From the NCBI RefSeq assembly GCF_001297775.1, contig NZ_LIFX01000009.1, positions 155,082-219,081 on the forward strand: a stretch of DNA of 64,000 nt. Reading direction: 5' to 3'. The stretch's first letter is position 1. Every line of letters begins with the position of its first letter. Both the position numbers and the translations under genes were made by a program. Of this stretch, positions 28,296 through 37,287 are shown piece after piece. This DNA is from Trabulsiella odontotermitis (GTDB lineage Bacteria; Pseudomonadota; Gammaproteobacteria; Enterobacterales; Enterobacteriaceae). The notes under the pieces are model-generated. The model ran no database searches. It had not been told where the DNA came from and saw only the letters and a program-made list of their open reading frames with translations.

Positions 28296-29780
28296 ATGGA
28301 AAACGAAAACTACCAACAACTCACCCGCACTTTCCTTCGTCTCTCCCGTTTCTCGCATCTTTCGGCCATCGCTGGCTGGGATATGTTCGCGATGATGCCC
28401 CCGGGCGGCAGTGCGGCGCGTGGCGAAGCGCTGGCCGAACTCGGCGTACTCCAGCATCAGATCCTGACAGATAAAAACGTCGCGCAATGGCTCAATGCGG
28501 CGCAGCAGGAAGATCTGAACGATGACGAGCAGGCCAACCTGCGGGAAATGGCGCGGGCGCATTATCAGGCCGCCCTGCTACCGGAAAGCCTGGTAGAAGC
28601 GAAATCGCTGGCGGGCAGCCGTTGTGAACATGCGTGGCGCACGCAGCGCCCGGCCAATGACTGGCAGGGTTTCTCGGCAAATCTGAAAGAAGTGGTCAGA
28701 CTGAGCCGCGAAGAGGCGCGCATTCGTGCGGAGGCTAAAGGCGTTTCCTGCTACGACGCACTGCTTGATATCTTCGAACCGGACATGACCAGCGCCCGGC
28801 TGGATGTGTTGTTTGCCGACCTCAAATCCTGGCTGCCGGATCTGCTGGCACAGGCGGTGGAGAAACAGTCCCGTCAGTCACTGGTGGCGCCACAGGGCCC
28901 GTTCCCGATAGAAAAACAGCGCGCGGCCGGGCTGGAAGTGATGCGGATGCTGGGGTTTGATTTTGACCACGGTCGTCTGGACGTCAGTGCGCACCCGTTC
29001 TGCGGCGGCGTGCCGGAAGATGTGCGCATCACTACCCGTTACAATGAAAATGAACTGCTGAGCGCCCTGTTCGGCGTGATCCACGAAACCGGTCACGCAC
29101 GCTATGAGCAAAATCTGCCTCGCCACTGGCCGGGGCAACCGATCGCGCTCGCCCGTTCCACCGCCATTCATGAATCGCAAAGCCTGTTCTTTGAAATGCA
29201 GTTGGGTCGCAGCAAGGCGTTCCTGCAACACCTGCTGCCAGTTGTCATCCAGCACTTTGGCATGCAGCCCGCGTTTGAACTGGATAACTTCACGGCGTGG
29301 AACCAGCGCGTGAAGCCTGGTTTTATTCGCGTTGACGCCGATGAAGTCAGCTATCCGGCCCATGTGATCCTTCGTTATGACATTGAGCGGGCATTGATTG
29401 ATGGCGACATTGAGGTGGATGACATCCCCGCCCTGTGGGATGAGAAAATGCAGTCCTGGCTGGGGCTTTCCACCAAAGGTAATTACCGCGACGGCTGTAT
29501 GCAGGATATTCACTGGACCGACGGCGGATTCGGTTATTTCCCGTCCTACACACTGGGCGCGATGTACGCCGCACAACTGTTTAATGCCGCGCGCTCGGCG
29601 CTGCCGGATCTTGATGACGCTCTCGCCCGGGGAGATTTCAGTCCGCTGTTTGGCTGGCTCTCGCAGAACATCTGGCGGCACGGCAGCCGCTTCAGCACCT
29701 CGCAACTGATTCAGCAGGCCACCGGGGAAGATCTCAACAGCCGTTATTTCCGCCAGCACCTCACCGCCCGTTACCTCTGA
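28296..29780 (+). CDS. M32-family metallocarboxypeptidase (carboxypeptidase Taq type)
   Basis: Cytoplasmic zinc carboxypeptidase of 494 residues, the usual family length. The HExxH motif is HETGH at residues 263-267, with the downstream ESQSLFFE helix supplying the third ligand. The family-specific segments DVRITTRYNENEL (the DXRXT motif), HPGFIRVDADEVSYPAH-like segment KPGFIRVDADEVSYPAH and GCMQDIHWTDGGFGYFPSYTLG are all clear. It trims a broad range of C-terminal residues except proline. ATG 28296 follows weak GGGCACT. I do not recall this gene in K-12 between ynfM and asr. Confidence 0.93.
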   Translation: MENENYQQLTRTFLRLSRFSHLSAIAGWDMFAMMPPGGSAARGEALAELGVLQHQILTDKNVAQWLNAAQQEDLNDDEQANLREMARAHYQAALLPESLVEAKSLAGSRCEHAWRTQRPANDWQGFSANLKEVVRLSREEARIRAEAKGVSCYDALLDIFEPDMTSARLDVLFADLKSWLPDLLAQAVEKQSRQSLVAPQGPFPIEKQRAAGLEVMRMLGFDFDHGRLDVSAHPFCGGVPEDVRITTRYNENELLSALFGVIHETGHARYEQNLPRHWPGQPIALARSTAIHESQSLFFEMQLGRSKAFLQHLLPVVIQHFGMQPAFELDNFTAWNQRVKPGFIRVDADEVSYPAHVILRYDIERALIDGDIEVDDIPALWDEKMQSWLGLSTKGNYRDGCMQDIHWTDGGFGYFPSYTLGAMYAAQLFNAARSALPDLDDALARGDFSPLFGWLSQNIWRHGSRFSTSQLIQQATGEDLNSRYFRQHLTARYL

Positions 29781-29811
29781 AATCCGCGCCGGGAGCCTGC
29801 TCCCGGCGTTG

Positions 29812-29825
29812 TACAAATGGTTACA
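29812..29825 (+). promoter_or_regulatory. Probable RstA box upstream of asr
   Basis: TACAAATGGTTACA matches the reported RstA consensus TACATNTNGTTACA at every specified base but one. It lies 107 bp before the asr start and about 40 bp upstream of a plausible -10 (TATAGT at 29868). RstA is a known acid-induced activator of asr in E. coli, and rstAB is in this window. Confidence 0.8.
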
Positions 29826-29871
29826 CGCCGATACCAATCACTCACGGAAAGCCTTTAAACACAGGGATATA

Positions 29872-29912
29872 GTTTCTTCAACGGCCCCGCAGTGGGGTTG
29901 AAATGAAGAAAC
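29872..29912 (+). other. Nested stem-loop in the asr 5' untranslated region
   Basis: GTTTCTTCA (29872-29880) pairs perfectly with TGAAGAAAC (29904-29912). Inside it CAAC pairs with GTTG and CCCC with GGGG. The structure starts at or just after the likely transcription start and ends about 10 nt before the GAGGG ribosome site. It may stabilise the mRNA or influence translation. Confidence 0.7.
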
Positions 29913-29931
29913 TAATTTCGAGGGTATCAGA

Positions 29932-30264
29932 ATGAATAAAGTATTAGCTCTGGTTGTTGCCGCTGCTATGGGTCTGTCTTCCGCTGCATTCGCGGCTGAC
30001 ACTGCAACCTCTACTGCGGCTCCGGCAGCACCTGCTGCAACAGCCTCTACTACCGCTAAGGCTGCTCCGGCAAAAACGATGCATCACAAAAAACACAAAA
30101 AAGCAGCGCCAGCTCAGAAAGCGCAGGCTGCTAAAAAACACCACAAAAAAGCCGCAAAAGCTGAAGCGACCAAACCGGTAGAACAGAAAGCGCAGGCCGC
30201 TAAAAAACATAAAAAACACGTGAAACACGAAGCCACTAAACCGGCAGCAAAACCAGCCGCATAA
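29932..30264 (+). CDS. asr: Acid shock protein Asr
   Basis: Periplasmic, strongly basic, low-complexity protein of 110 residues (E. coli 102). Signal peptide [21 protein letters not shown] is followed by an Ala/Thr/Pro-rich propeptide-like stretch. The rest holds imperfect repeats of the type [16 protein letters not shown] rich in Lys, His and Ala. In E. coli it is induced at low pH by RstAB (PhoBR has also been implicated), processed in the periplasm, and protects periplasmic proteins from acid aggregation. A terminator follows at 30298. Confidence 0.95.
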   Translation: MNKVLALVVAAAMGLSSAAFAADTATSTAAPAAPAATASTTAKAAPAKTMHHKKHKKAAPAQKAQAAKKHHKKAAKAEATKPVEQKAQAAKKHKKHVKHEATKPAAKPAA

Positions 30265-30297
30265 TCTCGTCTGGTCGTACATTCCTGTGTAATAAAT

Positions 30298-30324
30298 CGG
30301 CGCTGGTTCAGCGCCGTTTTTTTC
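30298..30324 (+). terminator. Terminator between asr and ydgU
   Basis: Perfect 8-bp stem CGGCGCTG/CAGCGCCG with a 3-nt loop followed by seven T. Its end is 10 bp before the ydgU start, so ydgU depends on read-through or a nearby promoter. Confidence 0.9.
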
Positions 30325-30333
30325 TGGAGAGCA

Positions 30334-30420
30334 ATGATGTTGCGGCGCTATCGATTTGAGCTCATCCTTATTCTGCTGATTATTTGCGCGCTTGTTGCGA
30401 CGAGATTTTTCTTATCCTGA
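30334..30420 (+). CDS. ydgU: Small membrane protein YdgU
   Basis: Twenty-eight-codon gene with a GGAGAG ribosome site 6 bp before two adjacent ATGs (30334 and 30337). The product is MMLRRYRFELILIL followed by LIICALVATRFFLS, a single transmembrane helix with a basic N terminus. It closely resembles E. coli YdgU (27 residues, from memory), which also lies directly after asr. Function unknown; membrane insertion with the basic end inside is expected. Confidence 0.88.
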   Translation: MMLRRYRFELILILLIICALVATRFFLS

Positions 30421-30521
30421 ATGTAGCACGCTGATTTTACTCCCCCTTTTCCGCTGTCCCGTCTATAGTTATTTCATTGGGTTCACTTTTAATAATTCTA
30501 ATTGCCCCATCAGAGTGAGAT

Positions 30522-31349
30522 ATGCACAAATTCGTAGTACCTGTTCTGGGATCGCTTTGCTTGTTTTGTACTTTCGCCCACGCCGATAGTCCCGATGATG
30601 ACAGTATCAGTGCGAGCGATGTGAAAACGCTTTTCTTCGGGCAGGACGACAGGATACGCGTCACCCATCCAGCCGACGCCCCCTGGGACGCCATCGGTCA
30701 ACTGGAAACCGAAAGCGGGAACCTCTGTACCGCAACACTTATCTCACCACGACTGGCACTTACCGCCGGTCATTGCCTGCTGACACCACCCGACGCAAAG
30801 CCCGATAAAGCCGTCGCATTGCGCTTTGTGTCGCAAAAAGGCGTCTGGCGCTATGAAATTCATGGTATCGAAGGACGCGTTGAACCCTCACTGGGTCGTC
30901 GTCTGAAAGCCGATGGCGATGGCTGGATTGTGCCGTCCTCCGCCGCGCCCTGGGATTATGGCCTGATTGTGCTGAACTATTCGCCATCAGGCATCACCCC
31001 ACTGCCGCTGTTCGAGGGCAACAAAGCAGCGCTGATTGCCGCCCTGAAAGCGAACAACCGCAAGGTGACGCAGTCCGGTTATCCTCTCGATCATATCGAT
31101 GATCTCTATAGCCATCAGGATTGTATTGTCACCGGCTGGGCGCAGACGTCCGTGATGTCACATCAGTGTGACACGCTCCCCGGCGACAGCGGCTCTCCGC
31201 TGCTGCTGAAAACGGATTCCGGCTGGCAGGTGATTGGCGTGCAAAGCTCGGCACCGGCGGCGAAAGATCGCTGGCGCGCCGACAACCGCGCCATCTCCGT
31301 CACCGGTTTTCACGACAAACTGGAAGCGCTGGCAAACGAATCGCCTTAG
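30522..31349 (+). CDS. ydgD: Periplasmic trypsin-like serine protease homologue YdgD
   Basis: Exported protein of 275 residues (E. coli YdgD 273). Signal peptide about residues 1-21 (ending FAHA). Catalytic triad visible as His84 in LTAGHC, Asp145 in WDYGLIVL and Ser223 in GDSGSP, with Cys pairs around them, so the fold and activity should be trypsin-like (S1). Substrates are unknown. Its stop overlaps by 4 bp the stop of the convergent GGDEF-EAL gene. Confidence 0.92.
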   Translation: MHKFVVPVLGSLCLFCTFAHADSPDDDSISASDVKTLFFGQDDRIRVTHPADAPWDAIGQLETESGNLCTATLISPRLALTAGHCLLTPPDAKPDKAVALRFVSQKGVWRYEIHGIEGRVEPSLGRRLKADGDGWIVPSSAAPWDYGLIVLNYSPSGITPLPLFEGNKAALIAALKANNRKVTQSGYPLDHIDDLYSHQDCIVTGWAQTSVMSHQCDTLPGDSGSPLLLKTDSGWQVIGVQSSAPAAKDRWRADNRAISVTGFHDKLEALANESP

Positions 31350-33514
31350 CCCTCCTGGCCTTGTTGCTGATGCAACTGCAGCAGCGAGGCGATGGGTACC
31401 GGCTCGCTGAAGTAGAATCCCTGCAACAAGTCACACCCCGCCAGACGCAGCATCGTCAGCTGTTTTTCCGTCTCCACGCCTTCAGCAATGACGGTCATTC
31501 CCAGTGCACTGGCGACGCGGATCGCGCCACTCACCAGCGCCGCCGCCTGCTCATCTTCCGTCACCAGACCCGCCAGTGATTTATCGATTTTGACGGTATC
31601 AAAGCTGAAACGCCGCAGATAGCCGAGGCTCGAATAGCCGGTGCCGAAATCATCCAGCGCCACCGTGGTGCCGAGGGTTTTCAGGTTGAGGATCGCCGTG
31701 CGGGCGCGCTCAGGGTTTTCCAGTACGTAGGTTTCTGTTACTTCGAGTTGCAGACGCGAGGCGGGAAAACGACTGGCAATCAGCACGCCCGCCACCTTCT
31801 CTTCAAATCCAGGATCGCGAAACTGCGCCGGGGAAATATTCACCGACAACCGGAGATCATTCAGCGGTTGCAAATCCTGACAGGCGCGGCGTAAGACAAA
31901 TTGTCCCAGCGAATAAATTAGCCCGCCGGTTTCGGCGATACCAATAAACTCATCCGGTTTCAGTTCCCCTTTCGGCCGCCGTGGCCAGCGTACCAGCGCC
32001 TCGACGATGATCGTCGTCTGCGTACGGGCATCAACGATCGGCTGATACCAGACGTCAAATTCGTCGTTTTCCAGCCCCAGGCGAATGTCGTTTTCAATCA
32101 TCAACTGGTATTCACGGGCGCTGTTCAGCTCGGCGTCGTAATGGGTGATCCGTCCTTTGCCGGTGATCTTGGAATGGTACATCGCGATATCCGCGCGCCG
32201 GAACAGTTCGGAGCGCAGACAGTCCGCTGGCGAACCGCTGGCGATACCGATGCTGGCGCCAATATAAATGGTGCGATCGCCCAGTCGGACAGGCGCGTTA
32301 AGGCGCTCCAGCACGCGCCCGGCAAAGGCCGACGCCTGTGCCTCTGAGTATTCGCCTTCGAGGGTCATGGCGAACTCGTCGCCTCCCAGTCGCGCCAGCA
32401 TGCCGCCTGGTGGCACAATCGCCTGCAACGTATGGGCGATGTGAATAATCAGCTCGTCACCCACATCATGACCGTGCACATCGTTGACGTCTTTAAATCC
32501 ATCGAGATCGATAAAGACCACGGTTTTGATTTCGTTGTTATCCGGGTTCTGCGCGTCTTCCAGCCGTTCGATCAACGCGCGACGGTTCGGTAAGCGGCTG
32601 AGCCAGTCCGTCAGTGCAATATCCCGCGCGTACTTTTCGTTGCGTGCCAGCCTGAACAGCCCCACACCACTGAAGAGGATGAACAACACAATTAACCCGG
32701 CGGCCAGCAACACAATATGACGGATGTCAGCGGACGCGGCGCCTGCTGCCTCCGCACCCGGCAGCCGCGGACGCCAGTTGAGATAACCCACGACAGCGCC
32801 ATTGGCAGTACGCAACGGCACGCTGAAGCTGCTGTTTTTCCCGGCGGTCATGTTGAGATTATTAATCTGGAAGATATTTCCCAGCTCTTTGAGATTTGCG
32901 GCATTAATATGGCGGGTTATCACCAGATAGCGACGGGTGTTGTCATAAACCTGCAGCCGACCGGTCATCGGCCGAATCAGACCGATCCCGACAATAGCGA
33001 CGCCAGCGCCTGTTTTGGTGATCCCGGCGTAGATATTTTTTCCGCTTTTCAGTTCGTCACCATGCAGGCGAATAATAGACTGCAGGCCATCCCCTAAAAA
33101 GCGTATGTTGGTATCCGTAAATGGCTTGCTGCGAAATGATCCCCACAGCAATTTGAAATTCTGATCGAGCACAAAGGTGCCGTCATACAGATTGTTGACT
33201 TTATAACTACCCGCCCAGGTTTCATATAACCAGGCGTTGTCCAGCACCGGAGAATATATTTTGCGTACGGCATCGTTCCAGATGGCATTATCGATAACCA
33301 GCGAAAGCACGCGATTAACCGAACTCTGAATGGCCCCCTGGACGGCGAGTGTTGTACGGCGTTCATCTATTTCATTGGTTTTAGAACTGATGAGATGGAG
33401 AGAAAGATAAAGCAACGCAACAATAGAAACGACAAGCCCGGTCCCGGCTATAAGGATCATGACAAAAAGCGTCCGTGCGGTAGTAATATTACGCCACTTT
33501 AACGAATTGAGCAT
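31346..33514 (-). CDS. Membrane c-di-GMP enzyme: CHASE4-like sensor, GGDEF and EAL domains
   Basis: Protein of 722 residues. TM1 is at about residues 15-38 and TM2 at about 272-296. Between them lies a periplasmic CHASE4-type sensor (about 55-265). A GGDEF domain (about 305-465) has an intact active-site motif at 377-381 ([11 protein letters not shown]). An EAL domain (about 475-715) has an intact motif at 505-507 (VEALVRW) and [16 protein letters not shown]. Both synthesis and breakdown of c-di-GMP are therefore possible; many such tandem proteins are mainly phosphodiesterases. I do not recall it between ydgD and mdtI in K-12. It may set motility or biofilm state. Confidence 0.92.
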   Translation of the reverse strand: MLNSLKWRNITTARTLFVMILIAGTGLVVSIVALLYLSLHLISSKTNEIDERRTTLAVQGAIQSSVNRVLSLVIDNAIWNDAVRKIYSPVLDNAWLYETWAGSYKVNNLYDGTFVLDQNFKLLWGSFRSKPFTDTNIRFLGDGLQSIIRLHGDELKSGKNIYAGITKTGAGVAIVGIGLIRPMTGRLQVYDNTRRYLVITRHINAANLKELGNIFQINNLNMTAGKNSSFSVPLRTANGAVVGYLNWRPRLPGAEAAGAASADIRHIVLLAAGLIVLFILFSGVGLFRLARNEKYARDIALTDWLSRLPNRRALIERLEDAQNPDNNEIKTVVFIDLDGFKDVNDVHGHDVGDELIIHIAHTLQAIVPPGGMLARLGGDEFAMTLEGEYSEAQASAFAGRVLERLNAPVRLGDRTIYIGASIGIASGSPADCLRSELFRRADIAMYHSKITGKGRITHYDAELNSAREYQLMIENDIRLGLENDEFDVWYQPIVDARTQTTIIVEALVRWPRRPKGELKPDEFIGIAETGGLIYSLGQFVLRRACQDLQPLNDLRLSVNISPAQFRDPGFEEKVAGVLIASRFPASRLQLEVTETYVLENPERARTAILNLKTLGTTVALDDFGTGYSSLGYLRRFSFDTVKIDKSLAGLVTEDEQAAALVSGAIRVASALGMTVIAEGVETEKQLTMLRLAGCDLLQGFYFSEPVPIASLLQLHQQQGQEG

Positions 33515-33620
33515 TCACTACCCTCATACAGACAGAGGCCAGAAAAAATTTCCTGTTGTTTCCGTTAAGCGTAATACAGCCGTTAAATTTCGCTGCCCAT
33601 AAATACGGACAGCGATCACA

Positions 33621-33950
33621 TCAGGCGAGTTTTATCATTACCATGCCGAGGATCAGCAGGATGACGCCAGCCCAGCCTTTGCCGTTCAGTCGCTGGCCAA
33701 ACAGCACCCAGCCCGCTGCCAGCGTCGCGGCGATACCAAACCCGCCCCACAGGGCGTAGGCAACAGAAAGATCAATCCCTTTCACCGCCTGCGACAGAGA
33801 ACTGAACGCCGCCAGCACCGCGACCAGGGACAGGATGCCATAGGTTTTGCGACGAAAACCGTCGGAAAACTTTAAAAACACGTTAGCCAGAATTTCCAGC
33901 ACGATGGCCAGCGCCAGCCAGACGCCGTGGATCCACTCAAACTGTTGCAT
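33621..33950 (-). CDS. mdtI: Spermidine exporter subunit MdtI (SMR family)
   Basis: Four-TM small multidrug resistance protein of 109 residues, nearly identical to E. coli MdtI ([19 protein letters not shown]). It forms a heteromeric pump with MdtJ that exports spermidine. Conserved acidic residues Glu5 and Glu19 are present. It overlaps the end of mdtJ by 14 bp, so translation is coupled. With speG nearby the window carries two independent polyamine-detoxifying routes. Confidence 0.95.
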   Translation of the reverse strand: MQQFEWIHGVWLALAIVLEILANVFLKFSDGFRRKTYGILSLVAVLAAFSSLSQAVKGIDLSVAYALWGGFGIAATLAAGWVLFGQRLNGKGWAGVILLILGMVMIKLA

Positions 33951-34299
33951 GGCCTGGCTCCTTTTTCCGCGCGGCCGCTTTGCGGGTGCCTGATTTAATC
34001 AGCACAATCCCCACAACCAGCGTCGACAGACCGGCCACTTTCATCATCGTCAGTGTTTCATCAAATAACAGCACGCTGAATAACGTGATCAGCAAAATAC
34101 CAATCCCTTCCCACAAAGCATAGGCCACACCGAGGGCGATTTTTTTCACAGCAAACGCCAGGAAAATATAGGAAAGGGTGATCATTGCCAGCATTAAAAT
34201 AAAACCGGTGCTGCCGTCACTGATACTTGCCCATTTCATCGACAACGTCCCTGTGATTTCGGCAACAATAGCGAATGCTAATAAGATCCAGTAAAACAT
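33937..34299 (-). CDS. mdtJ: Spermidine exporter subunit MdtJ (SMR family)
   Basis: Four-TM SMR protein of 120 residues, close to E. coli MdtJ ([43 protein letters not shown]). Glu15 and Glu82 at positions needed for spermidine transport are kept. First gene of mdtJI, with a CAGGAGAA ribosome site. In K-12 tqsA lies divergently upstream (from memory); it is absent here and the accessory stress block begins instead. Confidence 0.94.
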   Translation of the reverse strand: MFYWILLAFAIVAEITGTLSMKWASISDGSTGFILMLAMITLSYIFLAFAVKKIALGVAYALWEGIGILLITLFSVLLFDETLTMMKVAGLSTLVVGIVLIKSGTRKAAARKKEPGHATV

Positions 34300-34691
34300 C
34301 TTTTTTCTCCTGCAGAGAATATATCCCTTGACGGCTAGCGACTTAGCGCGAACCGAAAATAATTCGATAAGATTTAGTCAGACGTGAAACGTCTGCTCAG
34401 GCAGGAAAAAAGACTATAGCGCGGTGCGCCAGTGCTGCTCACCCAGAGAATGAGTAAAGGAGGAGGAAAGCGTAACAGAGTGGGTAAAAAATAACGTCCT
34501 GAACATATTGTCCATAAAATTACAATTATCCGCGGTGTTGCTTCTCGTCATTGCGGATGAAAATTGTCCTCGGTAGTTAAACACGCTTAATTTGTAGCAT
34601 AACGCCACATTTTACTCAAAACCTTTTCATTTCTTTACTGAATGTATTTAGTGGTATTACCTCCTGACGGCAAGGCGCCAGGAGGTAACGA
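34300..34691. other. Intergenic region upstream of mdtJ without a recognisable gene
   Basis: This AT-rich 392-bp stretch must hold the mdtJI promoter at its left end (candidate -10 TATATT on the minus strand near 34323). A short inverted repeat CAGACG/CGTCTG lies at 34379-34395. A perfect 10-bp inverted repeat TTACCTCCTG/CAGGAGGTAA (34657-34688) sits just after the ydeI-like stop codon but lacks a T-run on the minus strand. No credible coding sequence was found. Confidence 0.5.
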
Positions 34692-35087
34692 CTATTTTTG
34701 CAGGCGGTCGACGCGCAGGATCGGCGGCGTCATTTTCTTATCCAGACTGCCGTTGATACTTAACAACTGGTCGGGCTGCACCTCCCGGCCATCAAACACC
34801 GCAGCGGGAATAATCGCCTCAATGTGGTCGGTTTTATCGCGGAAAACGTAGCGATCGTCGCCCAGATGTTTGACCAGATTACCGCGCAGTGAAATTGTCG
34901 CCCCGTCATGCATCGTTTTAGCAAATTTGACGGTCATGACGTGCTCATCTTCCGTACCACGGTAGCCGTCTTCCATCTTATGGGGTGGAGGCGGTGCGGC
35001 ATCGTTTTTTAAGCCCCCTGCTGTTTCCGCTGCATAGCCATTTTGCATCATGAGCAAACAGTATCCCAACAGTAATAGTTTTTTCAC
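34692..35087 (-). CDS. OB-fold stress protein of the YgiW/YdeI (OmdA, BOF) family
   Basis: Periplasmic protein of 131 residues with a signal peptide ([19 protein letters not shown]). The mature sequence carries the BOF family core: [13 protein letters not shown], then [32 protein letters not shown] and [22 protein letters not shown]. It is closer to E. coli YdeI than to YgiW in these segments. Salmonella YdeI/OmdA contributes to antimicrobial-peptide and polymyxin tolerance. GTG 35087 has GGAGG at the right distance; the ATG at 35099 overlaps that ribosome site. In K-12 ydeI sits beside dcp, not here. Confidence 0.88.
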   Translation of the reverse strand: MKKLLLLGYCLLMMQNGYAAETAGGLKNDAAPPPPHKMEDGYRGTEDEHVMTVKFAKTMHDGATISLRGNLVKHLGDDRYVFRDKTDHIEAIIPAAVFDGREVQPDQLLSINGSLDKKMTPPILRVDRLQK

Positions 35088-35241
35088 GCATTCCTCCACG
35101 TTATCCGTTGCCTTGACTTATTAAGCCTGGTTGCTATTTTTAATTTTTACAAACATTAGTTCGCATAATTGTCTCTGCCAGAATAGCGCTACCCGGCAGC
35201 AAAGCATTTTTATAAATAATTGGTCAGCGAGATATTTATGT

Positions 35242-35745
35242 ATGAAACAACAAGATAAGGAAGATCCTCGTGTTGAGGAAAGCGCCAGCGCCCTCAACTT
35301 CGAATATAATGTTAATCGCTTTGGCGTTCTTTTTCTGCTGGCTGTCATTTTTGCTGCCTTATTAGGAGTTTTCTCAAACGGACTGCTTAGTTCTGCCAGC
35401 AAACAAAATACCGCCCACACGCTCGATGTTAATTATGATCGTTTTGCACGATTAATGAGTGAATCCGAAATAAATATCGTGATTCAGGGGATTCATGCCG
35501 ATCGTTATATCGTCAGTGTTGGTGATTCACTGCTGAATACTTATCAAGTGGGTGATATTCGGCCTGAGCCGGACAGCATGTACAGTCACGGCGGCACGCT
35601 ATATTTAATTTATAACACCGCTGATTTTCCGCCTCCACTTTCGTTGTGGCTTTCCATTACACCGAGAAAACCAGGTTATGTCACCAGCACGGTTAAGGTC
35701 AACGGCGAACCCGAAATAACCTACAACCAGTTGGTCTATCCCTAG
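35242..35745 (+). CDS. Hypothetical single-pass membrane protein paired with DUF421 gene
   Basis: Protein of 167 residues from the ATG at 35242 (MKQQDKEDPRVEESASALNF). There is one hydrophobic segment at about 27-48, then a soluble, probably periplasmic, beta-rich region ending in EPEITYNQLVYP. No catalytic motif or known domain is recognised. The ribosome site is weak (GCGAG). It ends 8 bp before the DUF421 gene, so the two form an operon. Base composition is lower in GC than the flanking core genes. It could be a partner or anchor of the DUF421 protein. Confidence 0.72.
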   Translation: MKQQDKEDPRVEESASALNFEYNVNRFGVLFLLAVIFAALLGVFSNGLLSSASKQNTAHTLDVNYDRFARLMSESEINIVIQGIHADRYIVSVGDSLLNTYQVGDIRPEPDSMYSHGGTLYLIYNTADFPPPLSLWLSITPRKPGYVTSTVKVNGEPEITYNQLVYP

Positions 35746-35753
35746 GAGATGCT

Positions 35754-36200
35754 ATGGAAATGGTGTTCAGAGCGATAGCGATATATCTCATCCTGTTGAT
35801 TGTATTCAAAATTGCAGGGAGAAGAACGCTGTTGCAGATGACCAGTTTCGACCTGATTTTATTATTGATCATCAGTGAGGCAACACAACAAGCGCTGCTG
35901 GGAACTGATTATTCTGTGACCGGCGCGATGCTCACCATTGTGACATTAATTGTCGTCGACATCCTGTTCGGTTTTATGAAAAAACGCTTTTCTCGCGCTG
36001 AACAACTATTAGATGGCGCACCGGTTGTGCTGGTTGAAAATGGCACGCCCATCGACAGTAAGATAAAAAAGGTTAACGTCTCTACGGACGATATTATGCT
36101 GGTCGCCAGGCAAAATCATGGCATTTATCAGATCGAAAAAATTAAATTTGCTATTCTTGAACGTAACGGACAAATATCAATTATTCCGGCAGACGGTTAA
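35754..36200 (+). CDS. DUF421 (YetF-family) membrane protein
   Basis: Protein of 148 residues with three N-terminal membrane helices (about 5-25, 32-50 and 58-78). A small soluble DUF421 domain follows: DGAPVVLVENGTPIDSKIKKVNVSTDDIM and KIKFAILERNGQISIIP. YetF-like proteins are widespread in stress and sporulation contexts; their biochemical role is unknown. The ribosome site CTAGGAGATGCT overlaps the end of the upstream gene's stop region. Operon with the 35242 gene. Confidence 0.88.
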   Translation: MEMVFRAIAIYLILLIVFKIAGRRTLLQMTSFDLILLLIISEATQQALLGTDYSVTGAMLTIVTLIVVDILFGFMKKRFSRAEQLLDGAPVVLVENGTPIDSKIKKVNVSTDDIMLVARQNHGIYQIEKIKFAILERNGQISIIPADG

Positions 36201-36300
36201 CCGCCTGCCGGTTATGGTTATTTACCACGCTCTGGCTGTTTATCTCCTGACTCCGGATTAACTCCGAATCTGATGTTCACTGAAAAATATCGAGGTCTGT

Positions 36301-37287
36301 ATGTCTGTCGTTGTGATTACCGGTGGCAGCGCGGGGGCAGGAAAAGCTACCGCACTGCGTTTTGCCGATGCAGGATACGATATTGCCGTTTTCGCCAGGG
36401 GCGATGCCGGTCTGGAAGCCACGCGCGTCGCCTGTGAACGCCGTGGCGTCAGGGTGCAGGTTTTCAGCGTCGATGTGGCTGATGCCGATGCCGTAATGCG
36501 GGCAGCGCGTGAGACCGAAGACAACCTCGGTGAGATCGCGGTCTGGGTCAATAACGCCATGTGTGCCGTACTCTCGCCGTTTACAGAGATGAACCACGAC
36601 GAGTTTCGGCGTGTGACGGAAGTGACCTATTTTGGCTTCGTCAACGGCACCCGGGCGGCACTTGCGATGATGGGGCCGCGAAATCGTGGCGTTATTATTC
36701 AGGTGGGATCCGCGCTCGCTTACCGCTCCATTCCCCTGCAATCGGCCTATTGCGGCGCAAAAGCGGCGATTCGCGGTTTTACTGATGCGGTGCGTACAGA
36801 ACTGATGTATGAGAAAAGCGGCATCCGGATAACCATGGTGCAGTTGCCGGGCATGAACACGCCGCAGTTCGCATGGGCGCGCAACAAAATGGGGTTCGCG
36901 ATGCAACCGGTGCCACCGGTCTACCAGCCAGAAGTCGCTGCGGAGGCGATTTATTCCGTTACCCGGCGCCCGGTTCGCGAACTGTGGGTGGGCAAAAGCA
37001 CGTTACAGTCGATTGTCGGCCAGTTTTTGTTCCCGCGCTTTCTCGATCGCCTGATGGTCAGGAAAGCCTGGACGGGTCAGCTCACCGATGAGCCGCATTT
37101 TGACGGCCAGCCAGACAACCTGTTTACGCCGTTACAGGGTCACCACCACACCCACGGACGCTTCGGCGAGGGCGCCAGACACCAGGCGCTGAACGTCCCC
37201 TCCGACCTGCCCGGCAAAGCCCTCTCCTGTGCGGCAGTGGTCACCGGCGTGGTGGTGCTGGCGCGGTTGTTACAGCGAAAACGCTAG
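36301..37287 (+). CDS. Short-chain dehydrogenase/reductase with C-terminal extension
   Basis: SDR oxidoreductase of 328 residues. It has the nucleotide-binding motif TGGSAGAGKA at residues 6-15, an NNA motif (WVNNAMCAVLSPF), and a catalytic Ser in QVGSALAYRS followed by YCGAK (Tyr and Lys). Residues about 250-328 extend beyond the classical SDR fold and end in a hydrophobic segment and basic tail (AAVVTGVVVLARLLQRKR), which could anchor it to the membrane. Substrate unknown. Its stop overlaps that of the convergent GH13 gene by 4 bp. It lies within the accessory stress block. Confidence 0.88.
   Translation: MSVVVITGGSAGAGKATALRFADAGYDIAVFARGDAGLEATRVACERRGVRVQVFSVDVADADAVMRAARETEDNLGEIAVWVNNAMCAVLSPFTEMNHDEFRRVTEVTYFGFVNGTRAALAMMGPRNRGVIIQVGSALAYRSIPLQSAYCGAKAAIRGFTDAVRTELMYEKSGIRITMVQLPGMNTPQFAWARNKMGFAMQPVPPVYQPEVAAEAIYSVTRRPVRELWVGKSTLQSIVGQFLFPRFLDRLMVRKAWTGQLTDEPHFDGQPDNLFTPLQGHHHTHGRFGEGARHQALNVPSDLPGKALSCAAVVTGVVVLARLLQRKR

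Noticed and set aside
30001..30260. Repeats in asr considered as a DNA repeat element
   Set aside because: The periodicity reflects the Lys/Ala/His low-complexity protein repeats typical of Asr, not a mobile or intergenic repeat.
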